64,000 bases of DNA from assembly GCA_030247885.1 (NCBI GenBank), contig JAPDRO010000005.1, positions 868,001-932,000 on the forward strand, given 5' to 3'. Below the pieces are notes generated by a model, which was given only the letters and a program-made list of their open reading frames with translations, ran no database searches and was not told the origin of the DNA. Numbering within the stretch: the stretch's first letter is position 1; the number at the start of each line of letters is the position of its first letter. Positions 45,835 through 60,891 of the stretch are shown here, piece by piece. This DNA is from Taxawa tesnikishii (nom. ined.) (Eukaryota > Ascomycota > Dothideomycetes > Dothideales). Made by a program: the position numbers and the translations under genes.

Positions 45835-47079
45835 ATGCTCGGTCGCCAGGTCACCTTCCGCATCGCGGTTGGTGTACCTCAGCTCCAATCGCGTACCTAC
45901 AGCGTCGCACAACCTCGCCAACTCACCACTCTCCTCCGTCGCGTTAACAGCAAAGCCGTACGGCACAATATTCGCGATACCACGTTCGTGCAGCGCAGGT
46001 CATACGCGGGGACATCGGAAGACAATGTGGGTGAGCCAAGCAAGCGGGTGAAGCGGGCCGTGAAGAAAGACGCGTCGACAGACTCTGGCAAATCAAGCTC
46101 GAAGAGGTCGGTCGCAGCACGCAAGAAGAAAGACGCGCCGAAAAAGACAAAGGCGGGCAAAGGCAGTAGCAACGCCAGCCCCGTGAAGAAGGCAGCAAAG
46201 CCGCCTCGCGAGCTCAACGACGAGCAACAGCTGGCCAGAAAGATCAAGGAATTGAAGGCAGCAGCACTGTCGCCACCAATCAACTCCTTCCGTGCGGTCT
46301 CGGCTTACAACGAGTTCGTGGGCGAATACACGGCCAAGAAAAGGTCCGAATTCAGCCCATCGTCGGAAAATGAGTCGTTCAGCGCCAAAAACTTATTGAA
46401 GGAAGCGAGTGAGACGTTCAGGAAAATTACACCCGCCGAACTCGAGGTCCGTTACCTCCCATTACACCTCACTCTACATAGCCATACTGACAGCCCTGTG
46501 CCAGCACTACAACCACCTCGCCAACGCCAAAACCAGGCAGCGGGAGGAAGCGATTTCAGCCTGGCTCGACAGTCTATCACCGGAGGAGATCCGGGTCGCC
46601 AACAACGCACGCAAGCAGCTACGCGTTATCCTGAGCAAGCAAAAGAAGAAGGTCACGATGTGGCGACCTCTGCGGAGCGATCGCTTGGTAAAGCGTCCCA
46701 TACCGGCCTACACTTTCTTTCTCTTGGACCGCTACGCTTCCGGTGACCTACGGCACATCGCCAGCGTAGACGCTGCGAAACTCGTTTCACAGGAGTGGCG
46801 CGCCCTGACGGCAAGCGAGAAGCAGGTAAGCCACCAACCCCTTTGCGTTCTGCGAAACGTCGGTTTTCCGTCTGAAGTCCGAAGGTCCTCGACCAATCGC
46901 TGGCGATGAGCGACTGCTGACGAAAATCCGCTGCTTAGAAATACGAAGATATGGCCGCAGAGGACAGGACGCGCTACTTCAGAGAGTTCGAGGAGACATA
47001 CGGACATAAAGCTTACGTGCAGGAGCACCCTCGGAAGGAGAGTTCTCCCGAAGCTGCCAACGCTTCTGGCAGCGCTTGA
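45835..47079 (+). CDS. Mitochondrial HMG-box DNA-binding protein
   Basis: Three exons: 45835-46446, 46505-46825 and 46939-47079; introns are 58 nt (donor GTCCGT) and 113 nt, both phase 0. The product is 357 residues. The N-terminus (MLGRQVTFRIAVGVPQLQSR..) is Arg-rich without acids, as in a mitochondrial presequence. A Lys/Ser-rich stretch follows, then a helical first DNA-binding-like domain (SPPINSFRAVSAYNEFVGEY). A canonical HMG box comes next (RPIPAYTFFLLDRYAS ... SQEWRALTASEKQ|KYEDMAAEDRTRYFREF). This layout resembles fungal mtDNA-packaging HMG proteins of the Abf2 type; packaging or transcription of mtDNA is inferred. It is divergent from PRP5. Confidence 0.8.
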
Positions 47080-47447
47080 TGCGCTAGTGCACGTGTCGGC
47101 TCGAGGCTAGAACCGGGCGTCAGCATGTCGATACCCTGTGAGCAAGGGAAGCTGCACGGCCAATCTTACAACCCCGCGGTGGTCTCTTTTGACTTGGACT
47201 GCTGTCCGATGACTGTACAATGGGCTCGGGGAGTCTTGGTATTCCGGCAGCGGCTGTGCTGTTGCTCCGCGGATTTGTATCGGATGTACTACTATATAAA
47301 GGTGGCTAAGGGCCAGAGGCACTCTGCACTCTGTCCGTTTGCGGGGCCTACGATCTATATAAACCATTGCATCTACTCTAGCACTCGTATTTTGCATGCC
47401 CTTCTTGCACCTTTTCTACACATACACACACACACACTCCACAGCAT
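47080..47447. other. Convergent region with two TATA-like boxes and a CA tract
   Basis: Between convergent stop codons there are two TATATAAA elements on the + strand (47293-47300 and 47356-47363) and a CA microsatellite (about 47421-47437). No gene is visible in the spacer itself. Confidence 0.5.
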
Positions 47448-50184
<2,737 letters not shown>

Positions 50185-51422
50185 ATGTCTGACAAGGAGG
50201 ATCCCGTCCTCAAGTCCATCGAGCAGACTAAAGCTCACTACAAGCAGCTCGGAAAGAGCGGTCTGCGCGTCTCCGTCCCCATCCTCGGTGCCATGAGCTT
50301 CGGTGATGAGGCGTGGCAACCTTGGGTGCTTAATGAGGAGAAGTCACTGCCAATCCTCAAGGCCGCCTACGACAAGGGTCTGAACACCTGGGATACAGCC
50401 AACGTCTACAGCAACGGAGTCAGCGAGGAAATCATCGGCAAGGCCATCAAGAAGTACAACATCCCACGGCACAAGATCGTCATCCTCAGCAAGTGCTACG
50501 GCTACGTGGGCGAAGAGCCGGGCATCAGGGGAATCATCTATGGCCAGAAGATCGCCCAATCCAAGGACTATGTGAACAACGGCGGTACATTAATCCGTCC
50601 TCTGAACTCTGCCAGACCAAGTCGCTGACAAGCTGTCTCCCCTATCAGGACTCTCACGGACAGCCATCTTCAACGCCGTCGATGCATCCCTTTCCCGCCT
50701 CGGCCTCGACTACCTTGATCTCCTCCAGATCCACCGCTTTGACCCGTACACCCCAATTGAGGAAACTATGGAGGCTTTGCATGATCTGGTCAAGTCTGGA
50801 AAAGTCCGCTACATCGGCGCCTCGTCGATGTGGGCCTACCAGTTCGCGCAGCTGCAGTTCTGCGCCGAGAAGAACGGCTGGACCAAGTTCGTTAGCATGC
50901 AGAACCACTACAACTTGCTATACAGGGAGGAGGAGCGTGAAATGAACAAGTTCTGTGATGCGACTGGTGTCGGCCTGATTCCGGTAGGTCTCAGAATTCA
51001 TCTGCGATCCAGCTCTGGGATCCAGCTCCTGTGTCTGCTCAGTGAGGGTATCGAGAGTAATGCTGACGGAAATGCCAATCCAGTGGGCACCCCTTTGCCG
51101 TGGCCACCTCGCCCGTCCTCCTCAAGCTGAAAAGACCACCCGCTCTTCTGGCGAGGCCGGCAACCCTATGATTTCCACCGGCAACCGCGACTGCGACATC
51201 GAGACCATTAAGCGCGTGCAGGAGCTCGCGGACAAGAAGGGATGGAAGATGTCTCAGGTCGCCCTCGCCTGGATCAACAAACGCGTCTCCAGTCCCATTA
51301 TCGGGTTCAGCAGCGTGGACCGCTTAGACGAGGCGTTGGAGGCGAATGGAAAGACCTTGAGCGAGGAGGAAGAGAAGTATCTGGAGGAGCTCTACCAGCC
51401 ACAGGCCATTAGCGGACATTAG
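50185..51422 (+). CDS. Aldo/keto reductase
   Basis: Three exons: 50185-50584, 50649-50983 and 51084-51422; introns are 64 nt (phase 1) and 100 nt (phase 0). The product is 357 residues. The AKR tetrad is visible: Asp and Tyr in [12 protein letters not shown], Lys in [10 protein letters not shown], and His in [44 protein letters not shown] and the NADPH-binding tail [15 protein letters not shown] are also present. The form resembles the fungal versiconal-hemiacetal-acetate-reductase / voltage-gated K+ channel beta-like group of AKRs, which reduce aldehydes or ketones with NADPH; the substrate is unknown. No secondary-metabolism genes flank it. Confidence 0.9.
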
Positions 51423-51841
51423 CAAGCCAAGGGGAGAGGGAGAGGAGAGTTCTGCAGTTGACCCAGCAACGAGCAGTTTGAGTGACTGTCCCGGCAGTGG
51501 TTGAGAAAATTGAGATGACAACGTATGTCAAGTTTGTGTCGTCCGGCATTGTTCTTGCCAGAAGAGACTGGTTCCATTGTCGTGAGGTTTTCATTTCATA
51601 TGAAGACAGTGACCGGCCAAGTTCGTGTTGGCTGTGATTGGCGGTATACAGCTAGCTGCTTTCTGGCAGCGCAAACTGTACACATCGTACAATATTCCTA
51701 CAGATCATACAGTACGAGGTATCAAGCGTCACCCCTAGCCGTCCTCTCCTCGCCGTGAATTGCACAGTATCTTACACCCACCCGAACTCCCCTCCCCATA
51801 CTTGCGGCCCAGCAACGAATCGTCGATTTGTAGAAATGGTC
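51423..51841. other. Convergent 3' region, AKR / SUV3
   Basis: It holds 3' UTRs only. I see no gene or repeat. Confidence 0.45.
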
Positions 51842-54800
51842 TCATGGTCTTGAAGACAGTTCCCGCTCTGCTTCAGTAGCGTTCCCTTCGGTAGCATGGA
51901 GATGCTTCGGCATCTCGCTCGCAAAAGGTTGACCTACGTGTCCGGCAGCAGGTTGCTTTGTTAGCGTTTCGGGCCTGTCGGCCGCAATTCTGGATTCCAA
52001 ATCTGCAGCAGCAGCAGCGGCAGCAGTTGGCGGCATCGCTTGCGTTCGCAGTGGGGAGAATCCGAATCAACTTCGTGGACAGTCCCCGAGTCGGCGTCCA
52101 TTTCAGACTCGGCGGGACCGGCAGCTGGCATGATATCGTCACCCTCGCTTAAATCGTCTTCGATTGCACCTTCGCCGGTGTACAGCCCATGCGGGTCGTT
52201 GGGGTCGTAAGGAGCACGAACCGCTTCCAAGCGGCCGCTGTCCAAGTCGGCGGTTTCGCCGCTCTCCTCGAGAGGCTTCGAGGCCTTACGATTCTCGTCG
52301 TAACGCTCCCAGCTCGCTTCGTCTTCGTCCCGGAGGTGAAGCATGGATTTGCGCCATTCCGCGAAACTGCTGACGCTGGGCTTGTCCTCTACAGCATCTG
52401 CGGTCTGATCCGTAACGACGTCTTTCGCAATCTCAGTGTCAACGTCGTGCTGCTCCAATTGTTCGTCCGCCAGTGGCTCGGAGAATTCAAGGTCATCTTC
52501 GCCGCCGAACCTGTCCCCGCCAGCGATGTTACTCGTCTGCGCTTCCAATGCAGCCTCGCTGCTTTCATCGCCTTCTGCTTTTCCTTCCCTCATGATTTCC
52601 TTGCGAAGAGCCTCAATCATCGATGTTTCTCTCTTAGCCGTGATTTTCTTCCTGTGTGCCTCCACGAAGGAGAACGAGCTGAGGACCTGCTCGATCCTGT
52701 CTTCCACAAGACTCTTGACGTAGTTCGCAAGGGGCCTGGTTGAGAAGATGCCGGCAAACCTGTAGCTCAGCCACAGATAAAGCACAACGCCCTTGTGCAA
52801 GCGTTCCAGCGCACGGAGATATTCCCTGTTGGGTGAAACCTCCTCTTCGAGGACCTCAAGTGGCATCTCCTCGATGTCAACCAGCGAACCTCCGCTCTGC
52901 TGTTCGACACATCGGGCCAAGGCTGGCACCAAAAACTTGTAGAGCTCACTGTCGGATTTGGACGCGGGTGCAGCGCAGAAGACAAGCCGGTCGTTGGTTG
53001 TCAAGCCCGAAATGGGCTCGATCAGATCTGCTACCCAAAGATGATCCCTCAACTGGCAGAGATGGAACCTCGAGTGCATCTGTGACAGCTCGTGCAGCCG
53101 TAACAGGATGTAAGAGAACGGCGTGCCAGGAGGGAAATACGAGGCGAATCGCTCAACAATAGCTGCTGGTGGGAACAACCCCGCTGTTTTGATGGGTTCC
53201 GGCTCGCTCTCCATGGCGCGCTTGACATAGGTAAAGTCAAACTTCTCGAGAGTTGTTACCAAGCCCAGGTTTTGAGGTCGCGCAGGTACGGGAACTTCCG
53301 GCTCGATGCCGTCCTCGCCCTTGACGGCTGCTAAACTTTGGTCTGCGACGTTCGTCTCTGTCGCCTGCTCCGCAGTTCGATACCGTCCTGCACGACCACC
53401 AATCTGCTTGACGTCGGCGATTGACAACCCCTTCTGCTGGAAACCATCAAATTTGGAGGCACTTTCGAAAATGACACGTTTGATGCTCCTGTATTTATGT
53501 TAGTGCTTTATATGCATCCTCGGATGAAAAGAGGGAACTCACAGGTTAAGCCCCATACCAATAGCATCACTCGCAACCAGGAAATCATAATCGTTGTCGG
53601 GGTCATTGAACAGACGAGCTTGCTGTGCCCTAGTCTCAGGAGGAAGACTGCCGTACACCGTGGCAACTTTCCTGCCCGTGACTCTCTCAATCGATCTCCG
53701 CAACGCGTGGATTCCCATCACACTGAAACTGACCACACAGTCACCCTTGCGCAACTTCTTCAGGTCTCCGTTCAAGCTGGTTTCCGATACCTTCAAGGGA
53801 CTCAAACGTTTGTACTCGTGGACCTCGAGCTTCTCTCCAAGAGATGCACACAGCTCACGAATCAGAGGTACCGTCCGTGCCTCGCCACAGAGGTGCACCT
53901 CCTTGGCTCTGACTCCCAGCACGGCTTGCGTCCACGCCCAACCACGCTCTGCATTGCCGATCATCTGAATTTCATCGATGACGGCGACATCCACTGGCTT
54001 GTTCAGCGGCATCATTTCCACAGTACAACTTGACATGTCAGTTATCATCGATTCGTCCGGGCTTCTCCTCTCTTCTCCAGTCACTAGCATGCATCTCTTT
54101 CCTTTCGCATTCAGCCTTGTATAGATCTCGTGCGCAAGAAGCCGCAGCGGTCCAGCGTATATACCAGACTCTGCCTGCTCCAGTCTTTGCAGGGCGTGAT
54201 ATGTTTTTCCAGAGTTCGTTGGTCCCACGTGCAGATGTATTGTCCTATGCATCGTCCTGGTCCCCGGAAACCATTCTGTAGGATATCGCAAATCCGCTAA
54301 TGCCTTTTGGTTCCTGATGTCTGACTCGGTGAAGCGAGCGCTCGTGATGTGATCGTAGAACATGTACTTGAGCCGGTCATCCAGCGCGTTGGCGCTCTTT
54401 TTCTGCAGTATATTCTTTAACTCTTGCGTCTGGTTATCCTGAAGCCCGCGGCCGAGCAATTGTCGCGCGAAACCCTTCCACACCCTGTTGAAGGAATCCC
54501 CTTCCTTTCTGATGTATTCGACAATGGGCGCCTCGCTGAGATCGCCCCTGACCGCGTTCACTCTCTCTTTCAAGATATCCAGAAACTGCGGCGGCGGCTT
54601 CTTACGTCGCTGGGACGACAGTTTCGACGCCTTTTCCTCGTCGTTCAACGGCAGACGGAAGGTAGGCAAGCGTCGATCTCGTCCCGGAGGCCCTCGGCGA
54701 CCCGTGAAACGAAACGACGTAGATGAGCCATCTTCCGCGGACTTGAGCGCCCTCGCAGTTGCAGATAGATTCCGCCGTGATTGAAGTGACTGTGATCGGA

Positions 54801-54870
54801 AGAGGCAGAATATGCATTTGCCTGCAGGACGTCTGGAAGCTAGCATAACAGATGCCAGCACGTCTGGCAC
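51842..54870 (-). CDS. SUV3: Mitochondrial ATP-dependent RNA helicase Suv3
   Basis: Two exons: 54870-53543 and 53488-51842, with a 54-nt phase-2 intron that splits GMGLNL|SIKRVIFES. The N-terminus (MLASRRPAGKCIFCLFRSQ, possibly starting at the second ATG, 54846) is Arg-rich like a presequence. Core motifs: HVGPTNSGKTYHALQRL (Walker A), VAVIDEIQMI (DEIQ Walker B), VYGSLPPETRAQQA, and QIGGRAGR (motif VI). A C-terminal Suv3 domain follows. Suv3 is the helicase of the mitochondrial RNA degradosome. The tail runs into a wrong frame after HEVDSDSP. One G in the G4 run at 52053-52056 gives an Ala/Glu/Asp-rich tail ending at 51842, and exon 2 then fits its phase. Length is then about 991 residues with an unusually long acidic tail. 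Confidence 0.92.
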
Positions 54871-55294
54871 AAACGAGTGTTGTACAAGAGATCCGGTGTG
54901 GCGTGCGACTGGAGCCCAACTGCAAGTGGTGATGGTAGTGGATCCTTCCGCGACCAGGAAGCCGGAGAACCAGACAGCAAAGGTGTAGATGAAGAGGTGT
55001 GAGGTGTAGGGTAAGATGCAAAGAATAGTTCGTACCGGATAAAGTATCCTTGCCTACTATAATAGATTCCCTTGGCACTGCATCATGCATGCATGCGCTT
55101 CCGGTCCCGCAAGCCCACCTCCGACAGCCCCCTCCATATCCAAGCTGTGACAATACACCACTCCACACATGTACCTCTGACAGCAACAGGTTGACAATTG
55201 CCTGCCCCATTCAGCTCGTGAGAAGAAGGCGACAAGTACAAGAGATTGAGGTTATATCTTCCGAGGAGCAGAGGCTCCGGTATCCTCTTCGGTC
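54871..55294. promoter_or_regulatory. Divergent promoter region, SUV3 / SEC1
   Basis: About 420 bp between divergent starts, with a short ATGCATGC alternating stretch near 55084-55096. No recognised site. Confidence 0.4.
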
Positions 55295-57711
55295 ATGGCC
55301 GTCTCCATCATAGAAGCCCAACGGGAGAGTAAGCATGTGCAGCACATGTAGCATATCTACGAGTACTGAACCGCTGTCACAGTCTTCTTGAGGGAAATTC
55401 GTAACACTACACACGGAGAAGTACGCTCCACAAGGTGCCAACCCCACGTACCCAGATGCTGAGAGTGCCCGACAGTGGAAAGTCCTCGTAGTGGATACAG
55501 ACAGCCGCCGACTGATCGACAACGTGTTGAAAGAGGACGACATCCTTAACGAGAACATTACCCGTACGATCCTCTCCACCACGCTCCTCCGATCCTGCCG
55601 CGCCTGACTTACGTATAGACATCGAACAGATTGAGCATAAACGCCAGACAAACAGAGATGTTGACGCTATCTATCTTCTTACCCCCAACCGCACATCGTG
55701 GACTGTGTCATGGCCGACTTTGAACGCCGACGGTACAGGAGGAGCAGTCTGTTATGGACTTCACGTCAGTCTCAACTAACACGATGAGGAAAGAAAGGAA
55801 ACTTATACATTGGCACAGTGCTCAACCCCGCACTCAGAGATCGGATAGACAAGTCGAACATTGCCAGAGAGCAGATTGCCCTTTTAGGGTACTCAACGTC
55901 GAATACTTTCCTCGAGAGTCGCATGTCGTCACATTCCGCGACCCGTACAGTTTTCCGGTGTTATTCCACCCGGAGTGCAACAACCTGGTTCGGCAACACA
56001 TGGAGGATGTGGCTCAGAAGGTGCGTGTCCTGATGTTTCCGCGGCTTCCAAGTCCTGAATCACAGCCAGGTTGTAGGCGTTTGCGTCGCCTTGGGCGAGT
56101 ACCCGACGATCAGATACTACAGACCTCGTACTCCGACTCATGAAGCTAGTGTCTTATGCTCCCATCTAGCCAGGTTCGTGCAGGATGAACTCGACCTTTA
56201 TGCGAAATACCACGAGGACTTCCCGCCGGCTTCCAACCGTCCTCGCGCAGTCTTGTACATCGTGGATCGATCAATGGACATTTACGCCCCTCTGTTGCAT
56301 GAATTTACGTACCAAGCCATGGCGTTTGATCTTTTGCCGATCAGGGAAGGTGACAAAATAACTTACAAGACGACTGTCAACGAAGGACGAGCGAACCAAG
56401 AACAAAAAGACGTCGAGATAACCGAAAAGGACCGAATATGGACTGAGAATCGACACCGGCACATGAAAGATACTATAGAAAAGCTCATGGGTGATTTCCA
56501 GAGATTCATTGACGAAAACCCCCATTTTACCAAGGAGGACAATGCCAACAGCTTGAACGCGATCAAAGATATGCTTGCTGGGTTACCGCAATTCCAGGAA
56601 ATGAAAGAAGCTTACTCCTTACATCTCAGCATGGCGCAGGAATGTATGAATATTTTCCAAAGGCAGAAACTGCCCGACGTGGCGTCAGTGGAACAGGTTA
56701 GGGAAGATCCAACCACTTGCGCGACGTGATCGCTTACGCGTTTCTCAGATCCTTGCAACTGGGTTAGATGAGGATTATCGCAAACCCAAGAACTTGGCTG
56801 ACCAGCTGGTGCGCATACTGGACGATGAAAGCATTGCCCCCATGGATCGACTTCGATTGATCGCCCTCTACTTGATATACAGAGACGGCCTCTTACCAGC
56901 AGACCTGACCAAGCTGCTACTTCACGCTCAACTCCCTGGTCAAGACGCGCAGATGATTCGCAACCTAGACTTGCTGGGGGTCCGAACAGCTCGCAACTTG
57001 AAAGACTCACGACCTTTGCCAACACCACTCTTCCCTCAGAAGCCACCACCCACAATGGCCCAGGAAGAGTATGCGCTCAGTAGATTCGAAACCAACGTTC
57101 AACAGCTGCTCGAACACCACTCCCGCAACACCCTAGATGCCACCACATTCCCATACACCAAACCGCCTCTCGATCTTGGTGAGCACGACATGACCGCCTC
57201 CGCGACATCTCTGCGCTCCGCCAAGCCGACGTGGGCAAAAACCTCCAAGAGTAGCGAGCCACGCCAGCGCATCATCGTCTACATGGCCGGCGGTGCAACT
57301 TATTCCGAGAGCCGTGCCTGTTACGAAGTTGGTCAACGCACCAACAAAGAGGCCTTCCTCGTCACCAGTCACATGCTGACACCCGCTCTTTTCATCCGCC
57401 AAGTCAGTGACCTTAGCGTCGACAAGCGCAAGCTCGGCATTCCCGCCGAACAGCCCCCAAAGCAGGCGCCTGCACATTTGTTCGAGCGCGAGGAACCACC
57501 CAAGCCAGCTCCGATCAAGACACCCCAAACGGCTGCACCGCAACCGAGAGCCTCGCCTGCACCGCCAACGCAGGCAATGGGCGCGATGAACCTCAATAAC
57601 ACAAGGCCGGCTAATGGCGCGACACCATCGCCGCAGGTGGGCAAGTTGACCAAGGAGGAGAAGCCGGAGAAGAAGAAGAAGCACCACTTCTTCTCGAGCA
57701 AGCACAAGTAG
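55295..57711 (+). CDS. SEC1: Sec1/Munc18-family exocytosis protein Sec1
   Basis: Seven exons: 55295-55328, 55383-55420, 55476-55563, 55619-55764, 55819-56020, 56070-56696 and 56749-57711. The tiny first exons spell MAVSIIEAQRE|IFLREIRNTTHGE|WKVLVVDTDSRRL, the SM-protein N-terminus. Further motifs: AIYLLTPQPHIVDCVMADF, VLYIVDRSMDIYAPLLHEFTYQAM, DRLRLIALYLIYRDGL and IIVYMAGGATYSESRACYEV. A disordered tail ends KKKKHHFFSSKHK. The family clasps SNARE bundles for vesicle fusion at the plasma membrane; the Pro-rich basic tail is typical of filamentous-fungal Sec1. Two one-base losses are inferred: the C5 run at 55682-55686 (LLTP|QPH) and the T4 run at 55882-55885 (QIAL|FRVLNVEYF). With them every splice phase closes and the length is 699 residues. 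Confidence 0.93.
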
Positions 57712-58332
57712 AATTGGTGGGTGCACCGGAGTGAACCCTTCGCCGACAACAATCGATCTCTGATGAGGGAGCAGGAGCATCCCATGGGCGTGTGTAGATA
57801 GCGATGGGAGGAAAGAGAGCTTGTTTGAGCGCAGCTGGATCTGGGATTTTGTCATGGTTTCCTTGGTTGAATTGATCTTTAGCTGGATCATGAAGATGGT
57901 AGTTGCGGTTCAGGCAGCGATACCCAATTGAATCGGTTGGCACTCTTGATCATCAAGTCTCTTAGGAAAACCTACCGCTTTCGCGGCGGGGCTGCCTCAA
58001 GGGTCAAACTCGAAATTTTGCCCAGGTCCACTGTAACTGAACAGCAGCGAGCAAGACGGCTTTTGTGTCTGAGTGGATGGGTAGTGTAGCTTGTGCAAGT
58101 ACATGACATCCTTCTCCCTCTTGCTTGTTGCGACCCACTGCCAGACTGTCAGTCGCCTTGCAGCACCCACAAAGACCGTTAGAGATCAGCCCGTGAAAAC
58201 GATTGTGTATGTCCACAACATCCCATGAAGGTTTGATACGCTCCGCTGTGAGACGTCACGCCAGCGGCCCATTGACTGTATCAGCTGTCGCTGGTCTGCA
58301 AAGGAGCTCCGGAAGAAAAATGAAGTACAGGT
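57712..58332. other. Convergent 3' region, SEC1 / Zn2Cys6 gene
   Basis: It holds 3' UTRs of convergent genes. I see no gene here. Confidence 0.5.
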
Positions 58333-60572
58333 TCAAAACGGCATCGTGTTGGCAGTGTTGTTGGTAAAGCGTAAACCTTGACCCATCATATCCAGCACCG
58401 CCTGGTTCGGGTCTGTGGTCTCCAAGATATTCGACTGAGTGGACATCCCCATGTCTTCCAGACCGGATATTGCTTGCACTGGTATGTCCATTATAGTATT
58501 GAGCCAAGATCCCGCACCGTCCTGCGGCAACTGGAAAGCATCATCATTCAGCCACGCAAAGTCCTCGATAAGATTGGATCCCAGACGCATCTCTGCCTCC
58601 GTGCTGAACAGCGCGTCTTTGGCGACCTTCATTACGTCCAGGCTGATTGCCCTGCCAGTAGTGGTACCGATGTGGTCGATTTTGTCCAAGCATTGAAGGC
58701 CTTTCTCGACGATGTGAAAGACTTCGGTGGCATGGGCTGGCGTCGTTTCTGCATCCAGAACCTCAAACAGAAGGGTCAGACATGCCGAGATGATGAAGAA
58801 CTGCCAGATGATAGTCAGAAAAGGTGCTCAACAATCTTATAGGATGAGGATACCCACTGCCATGTTGCCGTCCCGCTTGAACGAGGGGCACCGGACGAAG
58901 AATACATCGTGTGCAAGTCCGATCAAGTTCTTCGCAGACAGCAAGGCAAGATCCATGTATTTGCGGATATCAATCCGATCTCCAATACTGTCCTGTGCAA
59001 GAGTCAGAGAGTCGAAGAAGGTGGCGTAGACCAGAGCCGGACGGAAGATGAGGATCTGCGTGATATAGTATGTGACTCCGAGAGATGTTCGCTGTACCTC
59101 CTGCCAGACTTCGCGGACCGGGGCATTCCTATCAGAGAACCGAAGGTAATCAGGTAGTGTTTCGATGAGGCAATGGAGCTCTCCGGTACACTCATAGTTG
59201 ATGCGGTTGCTCGTGGAAAGGTCCGACAAGCGTCTCATGTGCTTCGGTAGATAATTTGCTGTCGCGACGTTGTCGCTGATTTTACCGATCACAGCCATTG
59301 CCCGAATGTATGCAAATTGGGCCGGTCGGTTATCTAATCCATCCGGCAAATCAACGGGGTACGGCGCGTCTATGTGGTCCTCTGGAAGACATGTCGGCCT
59401 GCCAGAGAGCATGGCCGTTGTTCGTTCCATGTAATAGATAGTCCAGAACGTCAGTTTCAGGCGCGTTGTAAAGGCATTGTTCCCACTCACTACCTGGGAT
59501 CGATGGAGACCCAGGGCCATTGCACATCGAGCCGCGTGTCCTAGGTAGCTTAAAAAGGAATCAACGACCGCTGATGAGAGAACGCTGTGAAGAATGATCT
59601 TCACTCAACTTACAGATAGATCCAGTTGGCTTTCCCAATTTGCATCGCGTATATAGCCCTCAACAGCATTAGATGCGTGCCAACTAAGGTCGTCTCCTCG
59701 AAGATGTCGATGAAGTTGCCCGCACAAGCATAGAAGTGTTCCGCCCATTCCATCAACATCCCATCTCCGCCAGGATCATGCAGTCGAGCGCCAATCGCGA
59801 ATACCATATACAGAATGGATCTTTCTTTGTTTGCACAGAGCGTCTGACGTTGTGGTGGGCTCCACAAACTCTCCCACGTCCTCTTTACCTCCGCTTCGAC
59901 CAAGATTGGTGCTTGCGGATGCATGACATTGAAGTACGTCGAGATTAGTGCATTACCTAGATGTTCTGGTAAGTAGTTGTTCTCAGAGACACCTCGATGG
60001 AGCTGCGCGTTCTCGTCTGCACGAGCGAAAAGTTGCTTCTCAATACCCCATTGGCGCAACCCCTCAGGCACGCGTTCCTGGACTTCTAGCATGAGCGGCT
60101 GATGACCTTGCCTCCGAATTCTTTGATAGAGGCGCTGAACGAAAGAAAAATGAGAAGATGGCCCGTAAAACTGGTAAGCGTTCGTGTCAGAGTCAAAAGC
60201 GCCAATTCCAGCGCGCAGCTCCTGGTGCTTCTTGCTTGGTGGAAGCTCATCTGTAGAGGGCAAAGCAGAACGTCTCCTTTTTCTCGACTCAACGATCTGT
60301 GGAGGAGGCGAGGCCACTGCCTTAGGAGCAAGTGGTCGGATGGCTGTTGGTGTTGTTGTTCCGGGAGTCTTGGGATTACGTGGGACAGCTGGACCATACG
60401 CACATGCCTCCCCTCGGCCGCTTGAGGCACATTTCTGACATGGTACTGAGCCATCGCATTTGATCTTCCGGGAGCGGCAAAAGTTGCAGGCGTGAACTGT
60501 TCTTATCCGCGCACGCGCAGGCCCAGCTGTATCATTCACTGCTTCGGAACTGTCCACCATATCAGAATCCAT
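58333..60572 (-). CDS. Zn2Cys6 transcription factor with fungal-specific TF domain
   Basis: Three exons: 60572-59614, 59548-58858 and 58800-58333; introns are 65 nt (phase 2) and 57 nt (phase 0). The product is 705 residues with no frame break. The zinc cluster is C-X2-C-X6-C-X5-C-X2-C-X8-C (HACNFCRSRKIKCDGSVPCQKCASSGRGEAC). A basic segment ESRKRRRSALP follows. The middle-homology region (fungal-specific TF domain) has GNALISTYFNVMHPQAPIL and the characteristic YLGHAARCAMALGLHRSQV and FWTIYYMERTTAMLSGRPTCL strings. The C-terminus is acidic/hydrophobic (LIEDFAWLNDDAFQLP), a plausible activation region. It is divergent from a PDR transporter 320 bp away, a common arrangement for a pathway-specific regulator and its target. 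Confidence 0.9.
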
Positions 60573-60891
60573 CGTAGAAGGCCATGTCCCAAGTGCATTC
60601 GGACTCTAGCAGAGAGACAGGATCATCCGACATCCGTCCCGTTGACATGAAGCAAGAAAGAGCGGATCTGGCTCTTAGCCGTGACGGCAGGGATTCAAGC
60701 TTTTGATTGGCTCAGAGTAGCCGTCTCCGAACGTTCCGTCTCCAACGTGAGAATCTTTGCTCAATGTGGGACCCGAATTAATAAGACAACAAAAGATGAG
60801 ATGTTTATATACCGATGGATCGTCCAGCAAGATGCCACATGTGTTCAGACGTTGTGTGTTCCTGTTGTTGTGAGAACAAGAGGTCGGCAAG
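60573..60891. promoter_or_regulatory. Divergent promoter, Zn2Cys6 regulator / PDR transporter, with a direct repeat
   Basis: Two perfect copies of CCGTCTCC lie at 60721-60728 and 60736-60743 (15-bp pitch) around the palindrome GAACGTTC. Zn2Cys6 dimers bind paired CCG triplets in direct, inverted or everted orientation with a fixed spacing, so this is a candidate operator. A TATA-like TTTATATACC lies at about 60803-60812, 80 bp before the transporter start. Confidence 0.4.
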
